Part shown: positions 33,150 through 41,790 of the stretch, piece by piece
Layout: each line of letters opens with the position of its first letter
Position numbering within the stretch: position 1 is the stretch's first letter
Position numbers and translations under genes: made by a program
From: an uncultured Eubacterium sp.
GTDB lineage: Bacteria; Bacillota; Clostridia; Lachnospirales; Lachnospiraceae
Assembly: GCA_910584795.1 (NCBI GenBank)
Contig: CAJUBZ010000007.1
Span: 64,637-128,636, forward strand
Length of the DNA: 64,000 bases
Reading direction: 5' to 3'
The notes under the pieces: model-generated
Told to the model about the DNA's origin: nothing
Seen by the model: the letters and a program-made list of their open reading frames with translations, nothing else
The model's database searches: none

Positions 33150-35360
33150 TTATAAATATTCATTTTCAGACTTTACAATCAGTTTTTGAAATCTTCTGTC
33201 GATTTCGTCTTGCAATTCTGAAACAATATCATTGTATTCCTCTTTTATTAAATGCTTTGTTCTTCCCATCATTCCAAGCCACTTTTCAACAGAAATTGCT
33301 TTGTCAGAAGCTTTCGGATTATAGTTTAATTTTGTTTTGCCTTGTTCCACTTCATAGAGTGGGAAGTAACAGCAGTCTACAGCAGCTTCAATTACTTTAC
33401 GTTCCGTGGCCGGATTATCATTCCAGTTGAGAGGACAGGAAGATAGAGCTTTTACATAAGCAGTGCCATGGTGTTTCGCATAATAGGCAGCCTTTGCAGC
33501 TTTTTTCATAAAGTCTACAGGATTGGATTCTGCCACTGTCGCAACATAAGGAATATTTGCAGCCGCCATAATTTGTGCCATATCTTTGTGGAAAAACGTC
33601 TTACCAAACTGTTCCTTTCCAATATGGGAAGTAGAACTTTTGGCACCTTTTGGAGTGGAATAAGATAACTGATATCCGGTATTCATGTACCCACCGTTGT
33701 CATATTCAAAAATAATAAGTTTATGGCCGCGGAGAGCTGTTCCAAGAGCAGAACCCATGCCGATATCCATTCCACCATCACCACTGACCATGATAAATAC
33801 AATATCTCCTTTTGGGATTTCACCTTTTTCCTGTTTTCGGTGGCACACTTCAACAATACCGCTCAGGGTGGCAGCACCATTTTGAAATAAATTGTGTACA
33901 TATGGTACTTTGAAACTTGTTTTCGGATAAGCTGTGGTGACAATCATACCACAACCTGTCTGGAACAGTAAAACAACCGGATCTTCAATAACACGCATTA
34001 ATAAGTTTAGATTTACGATAATACCACAACCCGGGCAGGCACCATGACCTGGTGCAATACGCTTTGGCATAGCGGTTGTGGCATTGATCGTTGCCCCGCT
34101 GACATTTAAAGAATCTTCTTGTTTTGTAACATTTGTGATTCCGAGTTTTGTTTTTTCTGATGTTAGAGGATTAAAGAAGTTTTCACGATGTTCATCCGGA
34201 ATTCCGGGAGTTGTACCATAATAAACAAGTTTGTTGTTTTCACTGTGAAACATTTTTATTGCATCTTCCACATAGAAATCTTTTCCGCCAAGACCATAGA
34301 TAATAGATGAAATTTTTGTGGTACATCCGTATTTCTGTAATGCCGCACGAATTTCTATAGAAAGATTTCCGCCAATGGCACCGTAACTATCCTGTCTGTC
34401 AGCAATGATAATTTTCTTAGCTTCTTTTAATTGTTCATAGATATCTTTGGAAGGAAAAGGTCTGAGCATGGTAAGCGTCAGGACACCGACCTTTTCTCCC
34501 TGCTTTCGCAGGTGGTCTACCGCGACCATCGCAGTGTCAAAAGAAGAGCCAAGAAGAACAAGAATCGTTTCGGCATCTTCACAGCAATAAGTTTCCCATG
34601 TTTTATATTTTCGTCCGGATATCTTTTCATACTCATTGAATAACTCAGGTAGTACCTTAGAGACCTTGCCCATTGCCAAATGAAGTTGATAACGATTATT
34701 AATTAAATCAGGTTCGTTCATGTAAGAGCCTACGGTGATAGGGTTTTCCAGATCAAGTAAAGGGTACGCTTCTCTTTTTTTACCGATATATTTTCGAACC
34801 ACATCATCATTGGAAAAGCGATAGCAGCTACGCTTCTGGTGGCTGGTAAAGAAACCGTCAAAAGCCACTGCCACAGGAAGATTTACCAATTCTCCCAGCT
34901 TTAAGGCGATTAAATTAAAATCATATACCTGCTGTACACTGTGAGCAAAAAAGATAGGCCATCCACAGTTTAACAGAAACATGATATCGCTGTGGTCTCC
35001 TTTAATGGATAATGGACCTGATACGGTACGGCATGCTACATTCATCACCATAGGATATCTGGTTCCGGACTGTACCGGAAATTGTTCTAAAGCATACAAC
35101 AGTCCGTTGGCACTGGTAGCATTGAAAACTCTCCCTCCGGATACAGAAGCACCATAGCAGATTCCTGCGGCACTGTGTTCTCCTTCAGCAGCAATCATTA
35201 CAATGTCTGTTTTTCCCTGAGCTTTCATTAAATCAAGATTTTCAGCAATTTGTGTGGAAGGTGTTATAGGATAGTAACCCATCACATCATATCCAATCTG
35301 CTTTACAGCAATCGCAGCAATTTCATTGCCCGATGCAAATTCCAGTTCCTGAGTTTCCAT
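33150..35360 (-). CDS. 2-oxoacid:ferredoxin oxidoreductase, fused alpha and beta subunits
   Basis: The 736-residue chain joins a PorA-like part (residues 1-400: ASGNEIAAIAVKQIGYD, YYPITPST, AAEGEHSAAGICYGAS) to a PorB-like thiamine-diphosphate part (from about 425: GHGACPGCGIIVNLNLL, MVSGDGGMDIGMGSALG, NGGYMNTGYQLSYSTPKGA). The enzyme would decarboxylate a 2-oxoacid to an acyl-CoA and reduce ferredoxin. In the beta part the cluster cysteines begin at CPGC. Its ATG overlaps the gamma/delta stop codon in TAATG, so the two chains are translationally coupled. The substrate (pyruvate, branched or aromatic oxoacid) cannot be decided. Confidence 0.88.
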   Translation of the reverse strand: METQELEFASGNEIAAIAVKQIGYDVMGYYPITPSTQIAENLDLMKAQGKTDIVMIAAEGEHSAAGICYGASVSGGRVFNATSANGLLYALEQFPVQSGTRYPMVMNVACRTVSGPLSIKGDHSDIMFLLNCGWPIFFAHSVQQVYDFNLIALKLGELVNLPVAVAFDGFFTSHQKRSCYRFSNDDVVRKYIGKKREAYPLLDLENPITVGSYMNEPDLINNRYQLHLAMGKVSKVLPELFNEYEKISGRKYKTWETYCCEDAETILVLLGSSFDTAMVAVDHLRKQGEKVGVLTLTMLRPFPSKDIYEQLKEAKKIIIADRQDSYGAIGGNLSIEIRAALQKYGCTTKISSIIYGLGGKDFYVEDAIKMFHSENNKLVYYGTTPGIPDEHRENFFNPLTSEKTKLGITNVTKQEDSLNVSGATINATTAMPKRIAPGHGACPGCGIIVNLNLLMRVIEDPVVLLFQTGCGMIVTTAYPKTSFKVPYVHNLFQNGAATLSGIVEVCHRKQEKGEIPKGDIVFIMVSGDGGMDIGMGSALGTALRGHKLIIFEYDNGGYMNTGYQLSYSTPKGAKSSTSHIGKEQFGKTFFHKDMAQIMAAANIPYVATVAESNPVDFMKKAAKAAYYAKHHGTAYVKALSSCPLNWNDNPATERKVIEAAVDCCYFPLYEVEQGKTKLNYNPKASDKAISVEKWLGMMGRTKHLIKEEYNDIVSELQDEIDRRFQKLIVKSENEYL

Positions 35361-36484
35361 TATACTTCACCACCTTCTATACGTTTTTCTGTTAAATAAG
35401 ATTCTGAGGTAATGTATCCGTCTGATCCGGATTTCTCATAATAGTCGGGAGTTCTGATTAAATCTTTATTTGGCACAAAGTAAGGTTTTCTGTCATAGTT
35501 TTCTTCTAAATCTCTCACTAGAGCGTGTGTAGGGCAGACTGAGACACACCGCAGACAGCCTTTACAGTGAAAATAATCAAGCCCTTTATTTACCATCATC
35601 TCTCTGCCACGGTATTCTCCAGGTTCAAATTGAAAAACCATGTCAGGGCAGGTGCTGTCGCATAACCCGCAATTGATACATTTTTCGGGAATAAAAATAG
35701 GAATATATCCTTGTCTGGATGGGGATAAATCATTAACGACACTGTTTCCAAAATTTAAGTTAATGCCGCCCATTGGGGCTGTTTCATAGCCAAGGGTGCC
35801 CTGTTTATATTTTTGGCTGATATCACTCTCTTTATTTCGTTTATGTTCGGAAACAGAGATTTCCCCACAGTCTATTGAACTTGTTTCCTCATATCCGCGT
35901 TTAATTCCTTCCAGATTACCTTTCAATGCCTGTGGATATTTCTTACCCAAAGTGTTACTGCATATTTCATTCATATCTTCTAATTTTACGAACCCCATAG
36001 CTTTAGCCATAGCTCCCATCATTACAACATTAATGCGTGATTTCGTTTCCATGGCAATTTTTTGTGCGTGGATACAAATAATTTTTCGGGCAGATATATT
36101 GTTATGGGTTATATAGTGTTCCATAATGTCTTTTGGTGAAACATTTGTGTTGATAATAATTGTGGTGTCTTTCCCGCAGCCATCAAAAATGTCAGTATTC
36201 TGCATTAGAGCCTGATGAAAAATACAAAGAATATGTGGATGCGTTACTGGAGAATGTACACGAATATCATTATCCGGGTCGCTATATCGAATAAATGCTT
36301 TTACCGGAGTTCCTGTTTTTTCTGAACCATAACTGGAAAAGCTGGCACTATTAAGTCCAAGGTATTTAATTCCAAGCTCACCCATCATTTTTCCACATAA
36401 ATTAGCTCCCAGTCCGCCGATACTTTCAATACGTATTTCATAATAGCCATTATCGTTTTGTAAAGGTAGTTTTGTTTCTTTCAT
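35360..36484 (-). CDS. 2-oxoacid:ferredoxin oxidoreductase, fused gamma and delta subunits
   Basis: The 374-residue chain has a PorG domain (IRIESIGGLGANLCGKMM, GSEKTGTPVKAFIRYSD, residues 10-190) and a ferredoxin-type delta domain near the C-terminus with CINCGLCDSTCPDMVF and CKGCLRCVSVCPTHAL, binding two 4Fe-4S clusters. It pairs with the alpha-beta chain to make a two-polypeptide enzyme. The ATG used follows AAGGAA; a TTG at 36502 would place that site inside the frame. It begins four bases after the rubredoxin stop. Confidence 0.88.
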   Translation of the reverse strand: MKETKLPLQNDNGYYEIRIESIGGLGANLCGKMMGELGIKYLGLNSASFSSYGSEKTGTPVKAFIRYSDPDNDIRVHSPVTHPHILCIFHQALMQNTDIFDGCGKDTTIIINTNVSPKDIMEHYITHNNISARKIICIHAQKIAMETKSRINVVMMGAMAKAMGFVKLEDMNEICSNTLGKKYPQALKGNLEGIKRGYEETSSIDCGEISVSEHKRNKESDISQKYKQGTLGYETAPMGGINLNFGNSVVNDLSPSRQGYIPIFIPEKCINCGLCDSTCPDMVFQFEPGEYRGREMMVNKGLDYFHCKGCLRCVSVCPTHALVRDLEENYDRKPYFVPNKDLIRTPDYYEKSGSDGYITSESYLTEKRIEGGEV

Positions 36485-36488
36485 AGAT

Positions 36489-36644
36489 TTATTCCTTTTC
36501 AAAATACTCTTTTCCTACACCGCACAGAGGGCATAAATAGTCTTCAGGAACGTCTTCCCATTTTGTATCTGGTGCGATTCCACTATCAGGATCGCCTAAT
36601 TCTTCGTCATATATATAGTTACAAACAGTACAGATATATTTCAT
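36489..36644 (-). CDS. Rubredoxin
   Basis: This 51-residue protein has both rubredoxin knuckles, CTVCNYIYDEELGDPDSGI and CPLCGVGKEYFE, with the conserved aromatic residues and DTKWEDVPEDYLCPLC. The four cysteines hold one iron for single-electron transfer. GAGGTG precedes the ATG. It is the first gene of the operon with the 2-oxoacid oxidoreductase chains, suggesting that it takes or supplies their electrons; ferredoxin is the usual partner. Confidence 0.93.
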   Translation of the reverse strand: MKYICTVCNYIYDEELGDPDSGIAPDTKWEDVPEDYLCPLCGVGKEYFEKE

Positions 36645-36679
36645 TTTACACCTCACAATAACCTAAATTTTCATGATAC

Positions 36680-36819
36680 AACAGTTCAGCCATCAGCTCA
36701 AATCCGCTTCGCTTCTTTTCGCTGTTATAGCTCACCATATACAAAAAAATGCAGGAATTCAAAGTCCTGTAAACAGTCCTTGTGAATCCCAGCATTTTTT
36801 TGTGCATGGCTGAACTGTT
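36680..36819. repeat. Small element with 14-bp terminal inverted repeats, copy 2
   Basis: It has the same ends as the copy at 769-907 (AACAGTTCAGCCAT and its complement), the same next bases CAGCTC, and almost the same length (140 against 139). The centre differs: ACAAAAAAATGC...TTCA pairs with TGAA...GCATTTTTTTGT to give another long hairpin. It fills the gap between the divergent rubredoxin operon and the MoxR gene; the rest of that 313-base gap (36645-36679, 36820-36957) shows no gene. Confidence 0.75.
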
Positions 36820-36957
36820 ATTACATATTTATTGGCAGAAAGGTAAAATATATACATTATTTCATAGACATTTCTATTTTGCATATGGTACTATAACCAT
36901 TAAGGCAAAGACAGTATTTATAATATATACAAAAATTTCTTACAGAAAGGAAGAACA

Positions 36958-37776
36958 ATGGCAGATCAGGCAAAATTTACAGGAACAGATACTTATGTAG
37001 CAGCAGATGATTTAATGGCATCTGTGGAAGTGGCAATGGAGCTACAGAAACCACTTCTTATTAAGGGGGAACCGGGAACAGGAAAGACGATGCTGGCAGA
37101 GGCGGTTTCAAAGGCATTAGATAAAGAACTTTTAATATGGAATATAAAATCGACAACAAAGGCTCAGGATGGATTGTATATGTATGACACGATTCAAAGA
37201 TTATATGATAGTCAGTTTGGAGAGTCCGGAGTTGATGATATTGCCCATTACATTAAGCTCGGAAAATTAGGAGAGGCATTTAAAAGAGAGCAGCAGGTCG
37301 TTCTTTTGATTGACGAGATAGATAAGGCAGATTTAGAGTTTCCGAACGACCTTTTGTGGGAACTTGATAAGATGGAGTTTTATATTCATGAAACAAAAGA
37401 AACAGTAAAGGCGAAAATACGTCCAATTGTAATTATTACATCCAATGCAGAAAAGGAATTACCGGATGCTTTTCTTCGTCGTTGTATTTTTCATTATATC
37501 AGTTTTCCGGAGCCAGATTTGATGCGACAGATTGTAAATGCCCATTTTGAAAATTTGGAAGAACATTTGCTGGATCAGGCAATGAAGACTTTTTATAGAA
37601 TTAGAAATATTCGGGATATTCGGAAGAAACCAAGTACGTCAGAACTAATTGACTGGTTAAGAGCATTGATGATAGGCGGTGTGGACCCAGATATAATTGA
37701 TAAAAAATTACCATATCTAGGTGTACTGATAAAAAAAGATGAGGATTTAGAAACAATAAAAATGGTAAGCAGATAA
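36958..37776 (+). CDS. MoxR-type AAA+ ATPase
   Basis: The 272-residue ATPase has Walker A KGEPGTGKTMLAEAV, Walker B VVLLIDEIDKADLEFPNDLL, sensor 1 IVIITSNAEKELPDAF and the arginine-finger region FLRRCIFHYISFPEP. MoxR proteins act as chaperones that help install cofactors or mature enzyme complexes with a VWA partner. The gene has AAAGGAAG before its ATG, and the VWA gene follows after 73 bases. Confidence 0.9.
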   Translation: MADQAKFTGTDTYVAADDLMASVEVAMELQKPLLIKGEPGTGKTMLAEAVSKALDKELLIWNIKSTTKAQDGLYMYDTIQRLYDSQFGESGVDDIAHYIKLGKLGEAFKREQQVVLLIDEIDKADLEFPNDLLWELDKMEFYIHETKETVKAKIRPIVIITSNAEKELPDAFLRRCIFHYISFPEPDLMRQIVNAHFENLEEHLLDQAMKTFYRIRNIRDIRKKPSTSELIDWLRALMIGGVDPDIIDKKLPYLGVLIKKDEDLETIKMVSR

Positions 37777-37849
37777 TACCGACAAGAAATGAAAAGACAG
37801 TGTCATAATAGATATTTTGATGACAGCAGCCTGGTTGAAGGGAGACAAA

Positions 37850-39049
37850 ATGTTTACAACATTTTTTTATACGTTAAAAAATAACGGATTAGATATATCT
37901 ACCACGGAGTGGATAACGCTTATGGATGGACTGGATAAGGGACTGGCTCACTCCAGTTTTACAGACTTTTATTATTTATGCAGAACGGTTTTAGTGAAGA
38001 ATGAGGGTGATTACGATAAACTGGACATGGCATTTCAGGAGTATTTTCAAAATATAAAGACAGACAAGCTTAATATGGAAAAGTTAAATGCGTGGCTGCA
38101 CAATGATAATGATAGGGCACAGATGACAAATCCGGAAGATTTTAAAGACGATAGAACAAAAAAGGAAGCTACAGAAATTCATCGGATGTTTCGTGAGCGT
38201 ATAGGAGAACAGCATACAGAACATAATGGTGGCAATTACTGGATTGGAACAGGCGGAGGTTCGCCTTTTGGAAAAAATGGAAGAACAGCCGGAGGAATAC
38301 AGTTAGGAAACCATGCGGGAATGAAGACTGCTTTTGCAGTTATGGGAGAACGCAGATATAAGGATTTTCGGCGGGATAAGAAACTTACAATGAGACAGTT
38401 TCAGGTAGCGTTGAGAGAACTGCGTCAATATTCCAGAAAAATGGATTTACCAAAGACGGAATTGGATATTAATGGAACGATTGAATCTACATGTAATCAG
38501 GGCGGATATCTGAAGTTAGAATTTGAACAGCCTAGAAAAAATTCCGTCAAATTAATGCTGTTGTTTGACAGTGGTGGATCAATGTATCCTTATAGTGAAC
38601 TTTGTAATGAGTTGTTTCAGGCAGTTCATAAAGCGAATCATTTTAAAGATGTAAAGACATTCTATTTTCATAATTGTATTTATGCAAAATTATATAAAAC
38701 ACCAGAGTGTGAAACAGGTGACTGGATTGATACTACATGGGCGTTCAAAAACTATGATAAGGACTATAAGGTGATTATCGTGGGAGATGCGGGAATGGCA
38801 GAAGAAGAGTATTTAGACAAGAATGGGAATTACAGTGGACCAAATGATGGACTTTCAGGGCATGAATGGATGCAGTTATTCCGAAAGAAATATCCTCATT
38901 CGATATGGCTGAATCCCTCTTATCATGGAGATTTAACAAGAATGTACTGGATGGAGTCTGAGAGATTGATTAAAGAGATTGTTGACATGTATCCTTTAAC
39001 AGTTGATGGATTAAAAACAGGAATAAAAAAATTGATGTGTGATAAATAA
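37850..39049 (+). CDS. CoxE-like VWA-domain protein, partner of the MoxR ATPase
   Basis: The 399-residue protein has a helical N-terminal half and a C-terminal von Willebrand A domain. The metal-ion adhesion site is LLFDSGGSMYPYSE (about residue 240) with later IIVGDAGM. MoxR-VWA pairs work together in protein or metal-cofactor maturation; the client here is unknown. GGGAG precedes this ATG; an ATG at 37817 is open but lacks a site. A terminator follows within 20 bases. Confidence 0.85.
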   Translation: MFTTFFYTLKNNGLDISTTEWITLMDGLDKGLAHSSFTDFYYLCRTVLVKNEGDYDKLDMAFQEYFQNIKTDKLNMEKLNAWLHNDNDRAQMTNPEDFKDDRTKKEATEIHRMFRERIGEQHTEHNGGNYWIGTGGGSPFGKNGRTAGGIQLGNHAGMKTAFAVMGERRYKDFRRDKKLTMRQFQVALRELRQYSRKMDLPKTELDINGTIESTCNQGGYLKLEFEQPRKNSVKLMLLFDSGGSMYPYSELCNELFQAVHKANHFKDVKTFYFHNCIYAKLYKTPECETGDWIDTTWAFKNYDKDYKVIIVGDAGMAEEEYLDKNGNYSGPNDGLSGHEWMQLFRKKYPHSIWLNPSYHGDLTRMYWMESERLIKEIVDMYPLTVDGLKTGIKKLMCDK

Positions 39050-39066
39050 TTTTGTTAATTTATGGA

Positions 39067-39091
39067 AGAAGCCTGAGAAGGCTTCTTTTTT
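39067..39091 (+). terminator. Rho-independent terminator
   Basis: AGAAGCCT and AGGCTTCT form an 8-bp stem with a GAGA loop followed by six T. Confidence 0.9.
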
Positions 39092-39233
39092 AGGCATGTC
39101 TTTAAAAACGCATATCACTATGTTATCACAAATTTTTTGTACAAATTTACTAGAAAGACTTGATAAAAACATTTTTATTTGTTTATATGTAATTATAGTT
39201 TTATACAAAAAGAGAAAAGTAAAGGAGAAGGTT

Positions 39234-41015
39234 ATGAGTAATTTATGTAAGAGAGTAATTGCCGGTGTATTAGCACTTGCAATGATAGCATCTGGTATTA
39301 TTATTTCACAAAGTGAGTCAGCAGATGTTAAGGCGGCAGATGAATGGAATCTTGTGTGGAGTGATGAGTTTGAAGGAACACGTCTGGATACAAGTGTCTG
39401 GAATTATGAAATAGGAAATGGAAATTGGGGATGGGGAAATGGTGAAAAGCAATACTATACAAACAGCGAGAAAAATGTAGAAGTATCTAATGGAACATTG
39501 AAGATACATGCACTGAAAGAGAGAATGGGAAATCAGAATTATACATCTGGAAGAATTACTACAAAAGGTAAAAAAACTTTTAAGTATGGAAGAATTGAAG
39601 CACGGATGAAACTTCCGAGTTTTAGCAGATCATGGCCGGCATTTTGGATGCTAGGAACAAATGGCGGATGGCCGAAATGTGGAGAAATCGATATTATGGA
39701 AGCGGTTAATACTGAAAAATTCACTCACGGACATGTTCATTGGTATACGGAGGGTAATTCTTATACAGGACATGCTGACGCTGGTAAGAGTAATGAAGGA
39801 GTAGTTCCGGCAGATTTTGATAGGACGCAGTGGCATACATATAGTATTGAATGGGATAAGAAATCAATAAAATGGTATGTGGATAATAAAGTATTTTACA
39901 CGATAAATATTTCAAGTTCGGATTTTGATGAATTAAGAAGCAATTTTTTCATTTTATTTAATCTTGCTATTGGTGGACAATGGCCGGGACTTGATGATGA
40001 AGGCATAGATAATTCAGCATTTCCATCAAGATCAACAATGGAAGTGGATTATGTAAGAGTTTACCAGAAAACGGAAGCGCCAACGACAAAGTATGATGGC
40101 CCGATGATTACTGTCACACAAGATGCAGTATCAGAATATAAGGGAACATGGAAAAAGTTCTTTGGAGGTGAAAACGGTTGGATTCCGGCCAAGGGAACTC
40201 TTGAAACAGCAGGCACACCGGGAAATGGTTTTACGGCCAATATAACTTCTGTTGGAAATATAGCCGGAGATTCTGTGTGGGCAGCACAGGCCACTCTTGA
40301 AAATTTAAAGTATTATCCGGGAAATACATATAAATATTCCTGTACAATTACATCAGATAAGGATAAGAAAATTTTTGTAAAAGTAGCAGATGGTAATGAG
40401 GAAACACTAGGTGGTGGTTTAATTGACCTCAAGGCAGGTGTACCATATAATTTTGAAACAAATGTAGACATACCAGAGGATTTTGAGAATACAGTTAGTT
40501 TGAAATTTGGAATGGGTAAGACAGAGGGAGACACGATTGCAGATAATGGTGCTGTAACAATTCAGGTTAAAGATATTTCTTTTGTGACAACAGCGACAAT
40601 ACCGGATCCGGATTTTGTGCCACAGACAACAACACAGAATCAAATAGAAAGTACAACAAATGAGGGATTAACAACCAAGAAACCAGTTATCAATTCAACA
40701 ACAAATTCAAATGTGAATGTACCAAGGGCAAAAGTTACAAAAGCAACTAAGAAAAAAGCATCAAAGAAAGTAAAACTTATACTTAAGAAGATAAAAGGTG
40801 CAACAGGCTATAAAGTGCAATTCTCTAAAACAAAGAAGTTTAAGAAGGTACTTGTTTCTAAGACGGTTAAAAAAGCTAAAATTACTGTAGCTAATAAGAA
40901 ATTAAGAAAACAGAAGAAACTTTATGTTAGAGCAAAGGCTTATAGAAATGTGGGCAAAGTAAAATATTATAGCAGGAAATGGTCTGCTGTAAAGAAAGTT
41001 AAAATTAGAAAATAG
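39234..41015 (+). CDS. Secreted GH16 endo-beta-1,3-glucanase (laminarinase type)
   Basis: A signal peptide (to about VKAAD, residue 35) is followed by a GH16 domain to residue 280, with catalytic Glu151, Asp153 and Glu156 in GEIDIMEAV and the typical NWGWGNGEKQYYT loop. Residues about 290-445 look like a CBM4/9-type carbohydrate-binding module. A Thr-rich linker leads to a very basic C-terminal module of about 95 residues with FnIII-like pattern (GATGYKVQFSKTKKFKK, KLYVRAKAY). The protein should be exported and cut beta-1,3- or mixed-linkage glucans. AAAGGAGAAGG precedes this ATG; frames reaching 39039 are not needed. Confidence 0.92.
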   Translation: MSNLCKRVIAGVLALAMIASGIIISQSESADVKAADEWNLVWSDEFEGTRLDTSVWNYEIGNGNWGWGNGEKQYYTNSEKNVEVSNGTLKIHALKERMGNQNYTSGRITTKGKKTFKYGRIEARMKLPSFSRSWPAFWMLGTNGGWPKCGEIDIMEAVNTEKFTHGHVHWYTEGNSYTGHADAGKSNEGVVPADFDRTQWHTYSIEWDKKSIKWYVDNKVFYTINISSSDFDELRSNFFILFNLAIGGQWPGLDDEGIDNSAFPSRSTMEVDYVRVYQKTEAPTTKYDGPMITVTQDAVSEYKGTWKKFFGGENGWIPAKGTLETAGTPGNGFTANITSVGNIAGDSVWAAQATLENLKYYPGNTYKYSCTITSDKDKKIFVKVADGNEETLGGGLIDLKAGVPYNFETNVDIPEDFENTVSLKFGMGKTEGDTIADNGAVTIQVKDISFVTTATIPDPDFVPQTTTQNQIESTTNEGLTTKKPVINSTTNSNVNVPRAKVTKATKKKASKKVKLILKKIKGATGYKVQFSKTKKFKKVLVSKTVKKAKITVANKKLRKQKKLYVRAKAYRNVGKVKYYSRKWSAVKKVKIRK

Positions 41016-41031
41016 AATTATAAAACAAAAA

Positions 41032-41062
41032 TAAGGACTGTTGCATTATGCAGCAGTCCTTA
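41032..41062. terminator. Convergent terminator hairpin
   Basis: TAAGGACTG-x-TGC pairs with GCA-x-CAGTCCTTA. The T run is on the minus strand side, so it mainly serves the spore-coat operon. Confidence 0.75.
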
Positions 41063-41091
41063 AAATATACCTTATAAAAGCAGGTTTTCAA

Positions 41092-41361
41092 TTAAACAGC
41101 TTTATAGCCGCATTCAAATTTAGCTTTTGCATCCTGCATTTTTTTTGATTCAGCAGCCGGTGTAGGATAGTATCCCATTGTGTGCATCTGATTAAACACA
41201 TCAACCTGAATTTCATGCTCTTTTTGAAGTAAATCCATCATTGTACAACGAAGGTTTTCATGAACACATTCGTTAGCACTTAAATTGTATAGATTTGTAG
41301 CGTTTTTTTCTGTATTTAGGGCATCCCCTAAAATTTCTTTTTCTGTATAAATCTCTTCCAT
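41092..41361 (-). CDS. CotF-like spore coat protein
   Basis: The 89-residue helical protein has the CotF-family pattern: ILGDALNTEKNATNLYNLSA, then LRCTMMDLLQKEHEIQ and the tyrosine-rich MHTMGYYPTPAA. It is a four-helix, ferritin-like coat component in spore formers. It is the only direct hint of sporulation in the window. It follows the smaller gene upstream by 13 bases, and the two should be co-transcribed. Confidence 0.85.
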   Translation of the reverse strand: MEEIYTEKEILGDALNTEKNATNLYNLSANECVHENLRCTMMDLLQKEHEIQVDVFNQMHTMGYYPTPAAESKKMQDAKAKFECGYKAV

Positions 41362-41374
41362 AATGACCTCCCCA

Positions 41375-41557
41375 TTAATTTAAATAAGAATAAATAGCGT
41401 TAAAATGACCCTGATGTTTATCAGCAATATCAAGCATCTGCTGTTTTACTGTTTCGTCCTGACTGTGGTTTGCCAGCATTTTAAATTTTTTTACTAACAA
41501 TTCTTCTTCGTTTAATAAATCCTGAACTACTGAAAGTTCTTTTTCTGATAATTCCAT
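41375..41557 (-). CDS. Small helical protein, CotF/spore-coat partner
   Basis: The 60-residue protein (MELSEKELSVVQDLLNEEEL at its start, NHSQDETVKQQMLDIADKH later) looks like half of a ferritin-like helical hairpin, as in short spore-coat proteins beside CotF homologues. GGAGG precedes the ATG. A separate function is not known. Confidence 0.7.
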   Translation of the reverse strand: MELSEKELSVVQDLLNEEELLVKKFKMLANHSQDETVKQQMLDIADKHQGHFNAIYSYLN

Positions 41558-41715
41558 ATTTGTCCCTCCTTGTGTTTTTTAAAAGCAAAAGCTTTAAAAC
41601 AATTTACATAAATATTGTTGTCTTATATATAAAATCCATACCACCCAAATATTGGAAAACATGTTCTTCTTGTGTTTGTGTATCGAAAACTTTATGTTAG
41701 AATATTATAAAAGTA

Positions 41716-41769
41716 TATAATACGAAATTAAAATCACTATAAAAGTGAAAGGAGTATATAATGCACTAA
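41716..41769 (+). promoter_or_regulatory. zupT leader: -10 box and two-codon mini-ORF
   Basis: A TATAAT (41716-41721) precedes GAAAGGAG and then ATG CAC TAA at 41761-41769. This mini-ORF is in the same frame as the ZIP gene, which begins 30 bases later with a weak site. The stem AATGCA/TGCATT overlaps the mini-ORF. Termination and re-initiation at this point could govern expression. Confidence 0.4.
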
Positions 41770-41790
41770 AAATGCATTGTATAAAGAAGT

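Noticed and set aside
36782..37000. A 72-residue frame overlapping the second inverted-repeat element and the MoxR start
   Set aside because: It lacks a ribosome binding site and overlaps the well-supported MoxR start.
40736..41010. Repeats in the lysine-rich region as a DNA tandem array
   Set aside because: The AAA/AAG-rich codons give internal similarity but no exact repeat unit.
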